A stretch of DNA of 64,000 nucleotides, from NCBI GenBank assembly GCA_900768685.1, contig CAAGDX010000006.1, forward strand, positions 1 to 64,000, in the 5' to 3' direction. Shown here piece by piece: positions 25,633-35,099 of the stretch. The notes under the pieces were generated by a model. That model made no database searches, had not been told where the DNA came from, and was given only the letters and a program-made list of their open reading frames with translations. A program made the translations under genes and the position numbers. The first letter of the stretch is position 1; each line of letters opens with the position of its first letter. This DNA comes from Bacteroidales bacterium (GTDB lineage: Bacteria > Bacteroidota > Bacteroidia > Bacteroidales > Muribaculaceae).

Positions 25633-28050
25633 ATGAGAATCAAGCATATATTACTCATATTATTGATGTTAGTGTCTTTTCAGTCTGCGTTTTGCCGAGA
25701 TGTGAAAATTCATGGTAAAATTACAGACGAGAAAAAAGAAGTATTGGAATTTGTTACGGTGGGTGTTACCGGCACTGCTATAGGCACAATGTCTAAAGCC
25801 GACGGTAGTTTTTATTTTTCTGCTCCGTACGCCGATACTATATGCGTAACTTTTACTTGTATAGGCTATGTGAAAGTGGAAAGGAAGATTATCGACCCGG
25901 AAAATGATGTGACACTGAACATTGTGATGCAACCAACTGCCACTCAACTCTCTGAAGTGGAAATCACGGACTTCAAAAAGCAGACGAATCAGATGCAGAC
26001 TATAAGCGGAGAAGCAGGAAAACTTATGCCTAACGTATCCGGAAGCGGTGTGGAAGGTATGCTCACAACTCTTGCCGGAGTAAGCAGTTCAAATGAAATG
26101 TCGTCACAGTATTCCGTGCGTGGCGGTACTTTTGATGAAAACTCCGTGTATATCAATGGTGTAGAAGTGTATCGACCGCAACTTGTAGCATCCGGGCAGC
26201 AGGAGGGTTTGAGTATTATCAATTCAGACCTTGTTAAGTCTATTGGCTTTTCCACGGGAGGTTTCTCTGCTGAATATGCAGATAAAATGTCGTCTGTTTT
26301 GGATATCACTTATCGCGAACCGGAATCACTGGAAGGCTCTCTATCAATGAGCCTTATGGGTGGTTCGCTTTCATTTGGGCAACATTCCGGAAAATTCAGT
26401 CAGTTGCACGGAGTTCGCTATAAAAGAAATTCTTCTTTGCTCAGTTCTATGGACACAAAGGGAGAGTATGACCCGAGATTTTTTGACTATCAGACAAACC
26501 TTATATACCGTCCTGCACAAAAATGGAAGATATCCTTTTTGGGCAATGTTGCTATAAATAATTATGAGTTTGTTCCGGCGTCGCGAACCACAAACTTCGG
26601 TACTTCCACAGATGCAAAACAGTTTAAAGTCTATTTCGACGGTATGGAAAAAGACAAGTTTGAAACGTGGCTTGGTGCCTTAAGTGTAGATTATGTTCAT
26701 TCAAAGTCAACGGGACTGAGCCTTATTGCGTCCGGATACATTACAAACGAACTTGTGGCGTATGATATTCTCGGTGAATATTGGCTTGACCAAGCAGGTA
26801 CAACCGGAGGCAGCACCGGAAATGCCGTGGGAGGTGAACTTGGAGTAGGTCGTTACCACGAACATGCACGTAACAGGCTTAAAATGAGTGTGGTTTCAGT
26901 CGGACTGAAAGGCTATCAGGGAATAGGGGAACATAATATAACCTACGGTGCAACATTGAGTTTTGAAAAAATTAAGGAACGTTCTCGTGAATACGAACTG
27001 CGTGATTCTGCCGGATACACTCTGCCATACAACCCTAATGCTATTGAAATGGTTTACAATATGTCTTCCGTGCATTGGTTTGATTCCAAGAGACTTACGG
27101 GATACGTTCAAGATACTTACAAACTGCCTCTTGAAGCCGGATTGCTGAGTATAAATGGCGGTGTTCGAATGAGTTACTGGGGTTTTAATAAGGAATTTTT
27201 GGTTTCTCCGAGGGCAAACGTATCATTTGTACCGGAAAAGAATCCTGCATGGACAATGCGTTTTGCTACAGGTATTTACTATCAAAGTCCTTTTTATAAA
27301 GAATATCGTCAGCCTGTTGTTGACGCAAACGGAAATATCAATATAAAGTTGAACTACGATATAAAGTCACAGCAAAGTCTCCACTTTATACTTGGTACAG
27401 ACTACACATTCCGTGCATACGGTCGTCCTTTCAAACTCTCCGGTGAACTCTATTACAAAAAACTTAACGACTTGATACCATACGAGATAAATAACCTTAA
27501 AGTGGTTTATACGGGACTTAATGAGACTTCCGGTTATACGGCAGGACTTGATATGAAACTTTTCGGGCAATTTGTGCCGGGAAGTGATTCATGGATTAGT
27601 TTTTCGCTTATGAAAACTAATGAAAATCTGAATGGTGTAGATGTTCCTCGTCCTACAGACCGCCGGTATAGTTTTGCAGTGTATTTCACAGACTATTTCC
27701 CTAAAATTCCGAGACTTAAATTCAGTCTCAAGGGTATTTTTTCCGATGGACTGCCCACAACGGCACCGCATACAACACGAGACCAAGGTTATTTCCGTGC
27801 TCCTGCATATAAACGTCTTGATATCGGTCTATCATACGCTCTTTTGCCGGAACTCAAAGACGGTGAAAAACGTACAGGCTTTTTAGGCTGTCTAAAATCT
27901 GCATGGCTTGGACTTGACGTATTTAATCTTCTTGATATTTCTAATGTTTCCGGCTACTATTGGGTGACAGACGTGAATAAAATTCAATATGCAGTTCCGA
28001 ATTATTTAACTCGTCGTCAACTCAACGTGCGACTTACCGTTGATTTCTAA
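25633..28050 (+). CDS. TonB-dependent outer-membrane receptor with carboxypeptidase-like N-domain
   Basis: An 805-aa receptor from ATG 25633, which places the signal peptide (ending FQSAFC) correctly; an in-frame GTG 21 bases earlier adds only seven residues. Residues 22-105 form a carboxypeptidase-regulatory-like beta domain, followed by a plug with SGVEGMLTTLAGVSSSNEMSS and YSVRGGTFDENSVYINGVEVYRP, then a barrel ending TVDF. It is shorter than SusC proteins and has no SusD partner, so it may take up a metal complex, vitamin or peptide. The substrate cannot be deduced. It is divergent from the amylase gene. Confidence 0.88.
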   Translation: MRIKHILLILLMLVSFQSAFCRDVKIHGKITDEKKEVLEFVTVGVTGTAIGTMSKADGSFYFSAPYADTICVTFTCIGYVKVERKIIDPENDVTLNIVMQPTATQLSEVEITDFKKQTNQMQTISGEAGKLMPNVSGSGVEGMLTTLAGVSSSNEMSSQYSVRGGTFDENSVYINGVEVYRPQLVASGQQEGLSIINSDLVKSIGFSTGGFSAEYADKMSSVLDITYREPESLEGSLSMSLMGGSLSFGQHSGKFSQLHGVRYKRNSSLLSSMDTKGEYDPRFFDYQTNLIYRPAQKWKISFLGNVAINNYEFVPASRTTNFGTSTDAKQFKVYFDGMEKDKFETWLGALSVDYVHSKSTGLSLIASGYITNELVAYDILGEYWLDQAGTTGGSTGNAVGGELGVGRYHEHARNRLKMSVVSVGLKGYQGIGEHNITYGATLSFEKIKERSREYELRDSAGYTLPYNPNAIEMVYNMSSVHWFDSKRLTGYVQDTYKLPLEAGLLSINGGVRMSYWGFNKEFLVSPRANVSFVPEKNPAWTMRFATGIYYQSPFYKEYRQPVVDANGNINIKLNYDIKSQQSLHFILGTDYTFRAYGRPFKLSGELYYKKLNDLIPYEINNLKVVYTGLNETSGYTAGLDMKLFGQFVPGSDSWISFSLMKTNENLNGVDVPRPTDRRYSFAVYFTDYFPKIPRLKFSLKGIFSDGLPTTAPHTTRDQGYFRAPAYKRLDIGLSYALLPELKDGEKRTGFLGCLKSAWLGLDVFNLLDISNVSGYYWVTDVNKIQYAVPNYLTRRQLNVRLTVDF

Positions 28051-28111
28051 TTGTTTGTAACGTATTTTGCAAAAATTAGCAGATAATAGCCAAATTACCG
28101 TTTTTTTTGCG

Positions 28112-28119
28112 TAAATTTG
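28112..28119 (+). promoter_or_regulatory. Promoter -7 element for the polysaccharide export/Mur ligase cluster
   Basis: TAAATTTG matches TAnnTTTG, 62 bases before the export lipoprotein start codon. No convincing -33 element was seen. Confidence 0.6.
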
Positions 28120-28181
28120 CACGATATTTTAACGTTAAACAGAACATTAGAAAATAAAGATACAAATTCTTCTTCTAAAAT

Positions 28182-28979
28182 ATGAAACGATATTTGGCTA
28201 TCACAATAATTGCTCTTGCTCTTGCAAGTTGCAAGGCTCCTAAAAACGTAACATATATGGACGATGCGGAATTAATGACTAAAGCAGAACTTGCTGCCAT
28301 AAATCCGCTTATCGAACCCACATATAAACCGGGCGACTTGCTTAATATTGACGTGACTGCGTCAACATACGAAGCGGTAGAGGTTTTCAATAAAGGTAGA
28401 TACATAAACTATGAGGGAGTAATCAAACGAGATGGGCAAGACAACACAAAATACTATCTCGTTGATATAAATGGCGATATTGATTTTCCTCTTATTGGTA
28501 AGATTCATGTGGGAGGTTTGTCCAGAACGGAAGTTGTAGAAACTATAGCAACTGCCATTTATCCCAAATACATCAAGGAAATGCCTACAGTAGATGTTCG
28601 CCTTATGAACTTCAGTGTTACTGTTATAGGTGCGGTAAATAATGTAGGTGTAGTTACAAGTGATAACGAAAGAATGACAATTTTTGAAGCACTGGCAAAG
28701 TGCAGTGACCTTAACCTCCGCGGTGAACGTGAAAGTGTGAAAATTCTCAGGACATTTGCAGACGGAAGTCGTGAAGTTGCCGTTCTTGACCTTCACGACA
28801 AAAGTATTTTGACATCACCGTATTACAATTTGCAGCAAAATGACTTGATTTATGTGATACCAAACCAGGCAATGAGGCAAAGTGCATGGCAGATGTCTCC
28901 CGTTGTCAGTGCGGTATCTACTGTTGTAGGTAGTATTTCCGGTATTATCGCCCTTATTATTACAATCGTTAATCTTTAA
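28182..28979 (+). CDS. Wza-like polysaccharide export lipoprotein
   Basis: A 265-aa lipoprotein with lipobox LASC (Cys17). A Poly_export domain occupies about residues 45-140, with YKPGDLLNIDV near its start and DINGDIDFPLIGKIHVGGLS. An SLBB domain follows (SVTVIGAVNNVGVV). A hydrophobic C-terminal segment (about 238-263) probably crosses the outer membrane, as in Wza. It would form the outer-membrane exit for capsule or exopolysaccharide. The Wzc-like kinase starts 16 bases later, a normal pairing. Confidence 0.92.
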   Translation: MKRYLAITIIALALASCKAPKNVTYMDDAELMTKAELAAINPLIEPTYKPGDLLNIDVTASTYEAVEVFNKGRYINYEGVIKRDGQDNTKYYLVDINGDIDFPLIGKIHVGGLSRTEVVETIATAIYPKYIKEMPTVDVRLMNFSVTVIGAVNNVGVVTSDNERMTIFEALAKCSDLNLRGERESVKILRTFADGSREVAVLDLHDKSILTSPYYNLQQNDLIYVIPNQAMRQSAWQMSPVVSAVSTVVGSISGIIALIITIVNL

Positions 28980-28995
28980 TATCTTTTACTTTTCA

Positions 28996-31410
28996 ATGTC
29001 TCAAAACACAGAGAATACAAGCAAAAAATCTTTGTCATCATTAGATGATTCTTTTGATATTATGGGTTTGTTGCTCGACTATTTGAGCAATATTAAGTAC
29101 TTTATACTGTGTTCAGTAATTTGTTGTGGAATTGGATATTATCTTTATTCTACCAAAACTCCGACTTATAACGTATCAGCTTCCATTTATCTGAATAATG
29201 AGTCACAGTCTTCCGGAAGTTTTGCACTTAATTCCACACCGGAAGCAATGCTTGGTCCTACAGGTTACCTTGATGAAACGGAATTAGAGATACTTAAGTC
29301 CAGAAACAGTATTGTAAACATAGTAGATACTCTGGGACTCGTTTACAAATATTATAAAGTAGGAAAATTTAAGGATATTCCTGTATATGGAAATAATCCC
29401 ATAGTGGCGGAAATGTCACAGGCTGATTTGATTAACCTTAGTTCTCCTATTCAATTCAATATCAAGGAATATGAAGGTAAATATAAAGTGATACTTAAAA
29501 CAAATTACCACGGTATTGATACTGATGAAGAATTTGTTACATCTCTCCCTGCAAAGGTTCAAACGCCACACGGCGAGGTGAATCTTTCTCTTTCCAAGAT
29601 AGCTTCAAGATTTGATGGCGAACAGAAGATAATTATTGACAAGAGGCTAAGTGTGGCACAAAGCATATCGTCAAACCTCACTATAGCTTATTCTCCTAAC
29701 TCAATGTCTATCATTAAGATAATTTACAGCACGCCTGTAATTGCTATGGGAGAAGATATTATCTATGCACTTGTGGATTTATACAACCAAAATATCATTG
29801 AGGACAAAAATCGCTCTGCCGTTCAAACTGAGGAATTTATTCTGGATCGTCTTGTGATGATTTCAAGTGAACTGAAGGATGTGGAGCAAAGACTTGAAAA
29901 CTATAAGCGTGACCATAATATAGCTACTTCTGTGGAAAGTCAGGCTGCGATTTATTCTTCCAAGACAGATGCCACTGCGGAACAATTGGATCAAATTGAC
30001 CTTCAGTTACAGCTTCTTGATGAAGTTAACGCTGCAGTGTTGCGTCAAAACGACTATAGTCCTATAGCTCAAATTTGCGATGATGCGGAACTTTCCTCTC
30101 TTATAGAACAGTACAATACAAAAGTTTCACAGTTGCATCGTACATTGGAGACTGTTACGAACGATAACCCTCTTGCTGTGAAGATGAAAGATGATATTTC
30201 TCGAGAAAAGAGTAAACTCGTTCAGTCTATTCGTTCCGTCAAAAACAATCTTCTTGCTCGCCGCCGTGCCATTTCAAGCAAAAACACTGAGAACTCCGGT
30301 AAACTTGCAACCGTTCCAACTATTGACAAAGGCTTACAGGAAATTTTCCGTGAGCAGCAGGTGAAAGTTAATATTTACACATTCCTTTTACAGCGTAGAG
30401 AAGAGATTGCACTCCAAAAAGCACTTGCAACACCTACAGCCTATCTGATTGATTCTCCGCTCGGTATAGGTCCCATATCTCCGAAGTTATCTTCACATAT
30501 AGGAGCGAGTCTTCTTATCGGTTTGCTTATTCCGGCTCTGATTATATTCTTAATAAGGCTGTTTTTCCCTGTATTTAAAGATAAAGATGAACTCAAACGA
30601 GCTACGGATGTTAGTATTCTGGGCGAAATTTGTCATATTGATGGTAAAGTTACAGGTATTATACTTAAGGAAAACTCCGATGATAATGCGTCGGAATTGA
30701 TAAAACTCTTGCGTGTGAACATAGAAATGGTTCTTAACGGGCTTGGCAAGGATAAAAATGTAATACTTACTACATCTACCATTTCCGGTGAAGGTAAATC
30801 GTTCTGTGTGGCTAATATAGCAGCAGCATTTGCTATTAAAGGTAAAAAAGTGCTCGTGATTGGAGCGGACGTTCGTCGCCCTGTTATTCACCATTTGTAC
30901 AACGTTGATAGAGAACCGGGACTTACAAATTTCCTTATGGGTAATATCACAGATTATAAAGATATTATCAAATCTTGTGACGTGAGTCCTAATTTGTATA
31001 TTGTTCCAACAGGTCCTATTCCGCCAAATCCAAACGAATTGCTTTCTAATGGCAAATTTGAAGATTTATTGGCGATTGTGAGAAAAGAATACGACTATAT
31101 TTTTATCGACTCTGCTCCGGTGGGAATTATTTCCGACACGCTTATAATTTCTCACCTATCGGATATGCAGCTTTACATTACTCGAGCAAACTATACGAAA
31201 CGTAACTGCATTTCCATAATGAAATCTGAAATTGCAAGCGGCCGTTTGAACCACTGCTATTTGATACTCAACGATGTAAACATCACGTCAAACTCTTATT
31301 CATACCGTAAATATGGAAATTATGGCAACTATGGTTACGGATATGGCTATGGCAATCATAAAAAGAAACAAAGTTGGTGGAAACGTTTGCTTAAGAAAAT
31401 CACTAAATGA
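28996..31410 (+). CDS. Wzc-like bacterial tyrosine kinase and chain-length regulator
   Basis: An 804-aa inner-membrane protein. A Wzz domain with a first membrane helix (about 34-52), a long periplasmic coiled region (about 270-430) with a GNVR-type domain, and a second helix (about 500-522) precede a cytoplasmic BY-kinase. The kinase has Walker A SGEGKSF (Lys601), Walker A' VLVIGADVRRP and Walker B YIFIDSAP. The tail is Tyr-rich (from about residue 768), consistent with cyclic autophosphorylation that controls export with the Wza-like partner. Its stop overlaps the next start by 4 bases (ATGA), indicating translational coupling to the hydrolase. Confidence 0.93.
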   Translation: MSQNTENTSKKSLSSLDDSFDIMGLLLDYLSNIKYFILCSVICCGIGYYLYSTKTPTYNVSASIYLNNESQSSGSFALNSTPEAMLGPTGYLDETELEILKSRNSIVNIVDTLGLVYKYYKVGKFKDIPVYGNNPIVAEMSQADLINLSSPIQFNIKEYEGKYKVILKTNYHGIDTDEEFVTSLPAKVQTPHGEVNLSLSKIASRFDGEQKIIIDKRLSVAQSISSNLTIAYSPNSMSIIKIIYSTPVIAMGEDIIYALVDLYNQNIIEDKNRSAVQTEEFILDRLVMISSELKDVEQRLENYKRDHNIATSVESQAAIYSSKTDATAEQLDQIDLQLQLLDEVNAAVLRQNDYSPIAQICDDAELSSLIEQYNTKVSQLHRTLETVTNDNPLAVKMKDDISREKSKLVQSIRSVKNNLLARRRAISSKNTENSGKLATVPTIDKGLQEIFREQQVKVNIYTFLLQRREEIALQKALATPTAYLIDSPLGIGPISPKLSSHIGASLLIGLLIPALIIFLIRLFFPVFKDKDELKRATDVSILGEICHIDGKVTGIILKENSDDNASELIKLLRVNIEMVLNGLGKDKNVILTTSTISGEGKSFCVANIAAAFAIKGKKVLVIGADVRRPVIHHLYNVDREPGLTNFLMGNITDYKDIIKSCDVSPNLYIVPTGPIPPNPNELLSNGKFEDLLAIVRKEYDYIFIDSAPVGIISDTLIISHLSDMQLYITRANYTKRNCISIMKSEIASGRLNHCYLILNDVNITSNSYSYRKYGNYGNYGYGYGYGNHKKKQSWWKRLLKKITK

Positions 31411-32171
31411 CAGTTAAAGAAATAGAATATAACGGTGTCAAGATGTGTTATTCCGTTTGTGGTGACGGTCCGGCATTGATTTTAATGCACGGATGGGGTT
31501 GTAATAAATCCACGGTAGCCTCAATTGAGAAAATAGCATCGCAGACGCATACTGTATATAATGTTGATTTTCCAGGGTTTGGTGATTCTACGGAGCCAAA
31601 AACCGTTTGGGGCGTGGAGGAATACACGCAAATTATCGAACACATGGCAGACGTGGAAGGAATTTTATCACCCGTGTTAATCGGTCACTCATTTGGCGGT
31701 CGTGTAGGCATTCTTTATTCATCTAGAAATGAAGTGAATAAACTTATTCTTGTTGATGCCGCCGGGGTAAAGCCTCGGCGTTCGTTCAGTTATTATAGGA
31801 AAGTTTATTCTTTTAAGGTTGCCAAATGGTTTGTAAATCTTTTTTGCAGCAAAGAAAAAGCGGAGAAAATAATAAACAAGATGCGTTCTCGCCATGGCTC
31901 GAGTGATTACTCCGGCGCTTCACAAATGATGCGTGCAATCCTTAGCAAGGTAGTGAATGAGGATTTGAAGAAGGTTATGCCAAAGATAAAAGCTCCAACA
32001 CTCCTGATTTGGGGTGAAAATGATACTGCAACACCCCTAAATGATGCTAAAATTATGGAGAAACTCATTCCTGATGCAGGTTTGGTTTCTTTCCCGGGTT
32101 GCGGACACTATAGTTTTTTAGATAATCCAATGGGATTTTCTGCTGTTTTGCAGAGTTTCTTGAAATCATAA
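31407..32171 (+). CDS. Alpha/beta-hydrolase
   Basis: A 254-aa hydrolase without signal peptide. It has the oxyanion-hole motif HGWG (28-31), nucleophile elbow GHSFGG (Ser95), Asp206 in GENDTATP and His234 in GCGHYS, a full catalytic triad with a helical cap around residues 125-185. Its 4-base overlap with the kinase gene and 10-base gap to the membrane Mur ligase show that it belongs to the same transcript. The substrate is unknown; an ester or thioester intermediate, or a wall peptide or lipid conjugate, are possibilities from context only. Confidence 0.82.
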   Translation: MTVKEIEYNGVKMCYSVCGDGPALILMHGWGCNKSTVASIEKIASQTHTVYNVDFPGFGDSTEPKTVWGVEEYTQIIEHMADVEGILSPVLIGHSFGGRVGILYSSRNEVNKLILVDAAGVKPRRSFSYYRKVYSFKVAKWFVNLFCSKEKAEKIINKMRSRHGSSDYSGASQMMRAILSKVVNEDLKKVMPKIKAPTLLIWGENDTATPLNDAKIMEKLIPDAGLVSFPGCGHYSFLDNPMGFSAVLQSFLKS

Positions 32172-32181
32172 AAATTGCAAT

Positions 32182-33774
32182 ATGTATCAGATAGACTTAT
32201 TATTCATTTTCACAGTTACACTTTGTTTTGTTTCATCGTTGAGCCTTTTTATGGTTCTCCGGAGAGATTTGATGATGCTTCAGCAAAATTCCTATCGCAA
32301 AGATAGATATGTGAAATGGATAAACGGTAGCGGAGAAACAACTACTTTCCGCCGCATTTTCACTATCATAGCATTATTCCTGATTCTTGCTTTTCCGCAC
32401 TTGAAACTGATTTCTTATCCTGTTGCGAGCATTATTTGTATATGGAATTTCCTTGATTTGCTGTTGGCAAAATACAAGAAACCGCTTGCTATGACAAGTC
32501 GTGCCAAGAGATTGCTTATCACATCGTTAGTTCTTGTCACAATTATTCTTGTTGCCGGATTTATTCTTGCGAAACAAATAAGTATTTTTCCGATACTGTT
32601 GCTTGCTTTAGCTATTCTTTCGCCAATCGTAATGATTTGTTCTCTTCTCATACTCAGTCCGGTGGAGAATGCAATAAACAGAAAGTATTACAACGAGGCA
32701 GTTGATATCTTGAAATCTATGCCGGACTTGAAAATTATCGGTATAACGGGAAGTTACGGCAAAACAAGTACAAAACATTATCTACACAGAATACTTTCCG
32801 AACATTTTGATGTGATGATGACGCCCGGAAGCTATAATACCCCTATGGGTGTTATTCGTACAATCCGCGAGTACCTAAAGCCTTACAATGAGGTATTTAT
32901 CGTGGAAATGGGTGCCAAGCAGATAGGAGACATTAAGGAAATTTGCGATTTGGTTCATCCGGAAATAGGTATTGTCACAGCTGTTGGAGAGCAACATCTG
33001 GAATCTTTCAAGACTATAGAGAATGTTCAAAAAACTAAGTTTGAACTTATAGACAGTTTGCCGGAAAATGGTTTTGCCGTTGTAAATAATGATTTCAAAT
33101 ATGTGGCAAAAAGGAAAATTGACAATGTGAATTCTGTTCGTTACTCCGTTTCAGACAAAGCTCCAAATGGTTTCCGAGCCGATAATATAGTTTATAATCC
33201 TCAAGGCTCTGAATTTGACCTTGTTACTCCGACGGGCGAGACAATACATTTTTCCACTCCTCTGCTTGGAGAATGTAATATTTCCAATCTTTTGGGGGCT
33301 ATTGCAGTGGCACTTTATATGAAGGAGCCGATTGAAAAAATACTCTATGCAGTAAGTCATATAGAGCAGGTGGAACACAGACTGAGCAGAAAATTAACTC
33401 CCGGAGGAATCACTATCATAGACGATGCGTTTAATTCCAATCCGGATGGCTCACGAATGGCATTAGATGTTCTCAAGCAAATGACATCCGGAAAAAGAAT
33501 AGTTGTTACTCCCGGTATGATAGAACTTGGAGAAAAACAGTATGAACTTAATATGGTTTTCGGTTCGCACATAGCGGAATCAGCAGACATTGCCATAATT
33601 GTCGGTAAATACAATAGAGAAGCTATTGTGGAGGGCATTAAAACCAAGAAATTTGACGATAATAATCTTTTCACAGTGGATACTTTTGCACAGGCTCAGG
33701 CTATGCTTACGCCTATTCTTGCAAAGGGAGATATAGTGCTGTATGAAAACGATTTACCGGATACGTTTAAATAA
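32182..33774 (+). CDS. Membrane-anchored MurF-like Mur ligase
   Basis: A 530-aa protein whose first 160 residues hold four to five hydrophobic helices (about 5-26, 58-78, 80-96, 111-132, 134-158). The Mur ligase ATP-binding domain then starts directly with GITGSYGKTSTKHYL (Lys194). MurF-like motifs follow: GSYNTPMGVIRTI, VEMGAK, EQHLESF and DDAFNSNPDGSRMAL. The usual N-terminal UDP-MurNAc-binding domain of MurF is absent, so this is not a standard cytoplasmic MurF. It probably joins an amino acid or dipeptide to a membrane-linked acceptor. The Ddl-type ligase 29 bases later could supply the dipeptide. Ligase chemistry is well supported; the substrate is inferred. Confidence 0.82.
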   Translation: MYQIDLLFIFTVTLCFVSSLSLFMVLRRDLMMLQQNSYRKDRYVKWINGSGETTTFRRIFTIIALFLILAFPHLKLISYPVASIICIWNFLDLLLAKYKKPLAMTSRAKRLLITSLVLVTIILVAGFILAKQISIFPILLLALAILSPIVMICSLLILSPVENAINRKYYNEAVDILKSMPDLKIIGITGSYGKTSTKHYLHRILSEHFDVMMTPGSYNTPMGVIRTIREYLKPYNEVFIVEMGAKQIGDIKEICDLVHPEIGIVTAVGEQHLESFKTIENVQKTKFELIDSLPENGFAVVNNDFKYVAKRKIDNVNSVRYSVSDKAPNGFRADNIVYNPQGSEFDLVTPTGETIHFSTPLLGECNISNLLGAIAVALYMKEPIEKILYAVSHIEQVEHRLSRKLTPGGITIIDDAFNSNPDGSRMALDVLKQMTSGKRIVVTPGMIELGEKQYELNMVFGSHIAESADIAIIVGKYNREAIVEGIKTKKFDDNNLFTVDTFAQAQAMLTPILAKGDIVLYENDLPDTFK

Positions 33775-33803
33775 CAAATAAACTATTATATTCAAAGCAA
33801 AAG

Positions 33804-34979
33804 ATGAAAACTAATATTGGTGTATTTTTCGGAGGACGTTCCACAGAACATGAAATCTCCGTGATTTCCGCATCGCAGGCTATGCATGCCATAAATCGTG
33901 ATAGATTTGATGTTACCCCTATATATATCACAAAGCAAGGTGAATGGTTTACGGGTGATGCACTTTTTGATGTGGCAAATTACAGGCATACCGATGATTT
34001 GCTGAAAAAGTGCGAAAAAGTTTATATGAAGCCTATCTATGGCGATTATAACTTATACAAAGCTAAAAAATCATTTTTCGGAAGTGATGTTTTGACCACA
34101 TTAGATGTTGTAATACCCGTACTTCACGGTTCAAACGGAGAAGACGGCATTTTTGAAGGCGTGCTTGAGACGATAGGTATCCCATACGCAGGTTGCAATA
34201 CTCTTTCATCTGCAAACGGAATGGATAAAATCACTATGAAGATGATTCTTGCTGCAAACGGAATCCCTGTTGTGGATTACGTTTGGATGACAGATAAGGA
34301 ATGGTTTGCAAAAAAAGATGAAATTATCTCAAAAATAGAAACAAAAATAGGTTATCCCGTGATTGTTAAACCTGCCAATCTCGGTTCAAGTGTAGGTATC
34401 AGCCGTGCGTCAGATAGAGCGGAACTCATAGAGTGCATTGCAACAGCGGAAAAATATTCTTCACGAATAATAGTTGAAGATATGGTTGAAAATCTTCAGG
34501 AAATAAATTGCTCCGTGCTCGGTGACTGTGATGAATATCAGATGTCTGTGCTTGAAGAACCAATAAAGACGGGAGATTTCCTATCATACGAAGATAAATA
34601 CATGGGTGGCACAAAAGGAGCTAAGGGTATGCAGGCATCGCAAAAACGTATTCCTGCAGAACTTCCGGAAGATGAGACAAACAGAATTAAATTTCTTGCC
34701 GGAGAGACGTTCCGCGTTCTTTCCTGCCATGGTGTAAGCCGTGTTGACGTGATTGTAGATAGCAAAACTCGCGATATTTATGTGAATGAAATTAACACAA
34801 TCCCCGGTTCACTTTCATTCTATCTCTGGGAAGCAACAGGTTTGACATTTGAAAAACTTATGGAGAAACTTGTGGCACTTGCCATCAAACGCAAACGTGA
34901 ACAAACTCATAAAACCGTGTCTTACGACCAAAATATCTTCTCTCTTGGCGGAGGAGTTAAGGGCGGAATCAAAAAATAA
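33804..34979 (+). CDS. ddl: D-alanine--D-alanine ligase family ATP-grasp enzyme, long form
   Basis: A 391-aa cytoplasmic ATP-grasp ligase, longer than the usual 300-365 aa. It shows the N-terminal FFGGRSTEHEISVISA, the ATP-grasp loop VKPANLGSSVGIS and the metal-binding YVNEINTIPGS. The omega-loop region (YEDKYMGGTKGAKGM) differs from the common DdlB form, so strict D-Ala-D-Ala specificity should not be assumed. It has a 25-residue Gly/Lys-rich tail. Its placement behind a MurF-like ligase suggests that it provides a dipeptide (or depsipeptide) for that enzyme, whether for peptidoglycan or another acceptor. A leader sequence for the nuo operon follows. Confidence 0.87.
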   Translation: MKTNIGVFFGGRSTEHEISVISASQAMHAINRDRFDVTPIYITKQGEWFTGDALFDVANYRHTDDLLKKCEKVYMKPIYGDYNLYKAKKSFFGSDVLTTLDVVIPVLHGSNGEDGIFEGVLETIGIPYAGCNTLSSANGMDKITMKMILAANGIPVVDYVWMTDKEWFAKKDEIISKIETKIGYPVIVKPANLGSSVGISRASDRAELIECIATAEKYSSRIIVEDMVENLQEINCSVLGDCDEYQMSVLEEPIKTGDFLSYEDKYMGGTKGAKGMQASQKRIPAELPEDETNRIKFLAGETFRVLSCHGVSRVDVIVDSKTRDIYVNEINTIPGSLSFYLWEATGLTFEKLMEKLVALAIKRKREQTHKTVSYDQNIFSLGGGVKGGIKK

Positions 34980-35015
34980 GTGTTACATTAAGGTTGTGGA
35001 GCGGAAAAAATTTCG

Positions 35016-35023
35016 TATATTTG
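35016..35023 (+). promoter_or_regulatory. Promoter -7 element of the nuo-atp-nuo supercluster
   Basis: TATATTTG matches TAnnTTTG, with TTGT 18 bases upstream as a loose -33 element. Transcription would begin near 35030, leaving a leader of about 125 bases before nuoA. Confidence 0.65.
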
Positions 35024-35036
35024 CACTCGTAAAATA

Positions 35037-35099
35037 GGCGGATGACAGCTGTAAAAGTGGTTGCCCGCTTATAAGTGTTTGAATGTCAAAAAGTTTGAC
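35037..35099 (+). other. Structured nuo leader with small hairpins
   Basis: The leader contains the palindrome CAGCTG, a possible GCGG/CCGC pairing across about 35 bases, and GTCAAA-AAG-TTTGAC (35085-35099), a perfect 6-bp stem with a 3-base loop. No known riboswitch was recognised; a role in mRNA stability or translation is speculative. Confidence 0.3.

Noticed and set aside
33804..34979. Vancomycin-resistance type D-Ala-D-Lac ligase
   Set aside because: The omega loop differs from both DdlB and VanA types; no vanH or vanX neighbour is present, so specificity cannot be claimed.
34849..35037. Short plus-strand open frame over the ddl end and nuo leader
   Set aside because: It overlaps ddl in another frame, and its 3' part spans the nuo promoter.
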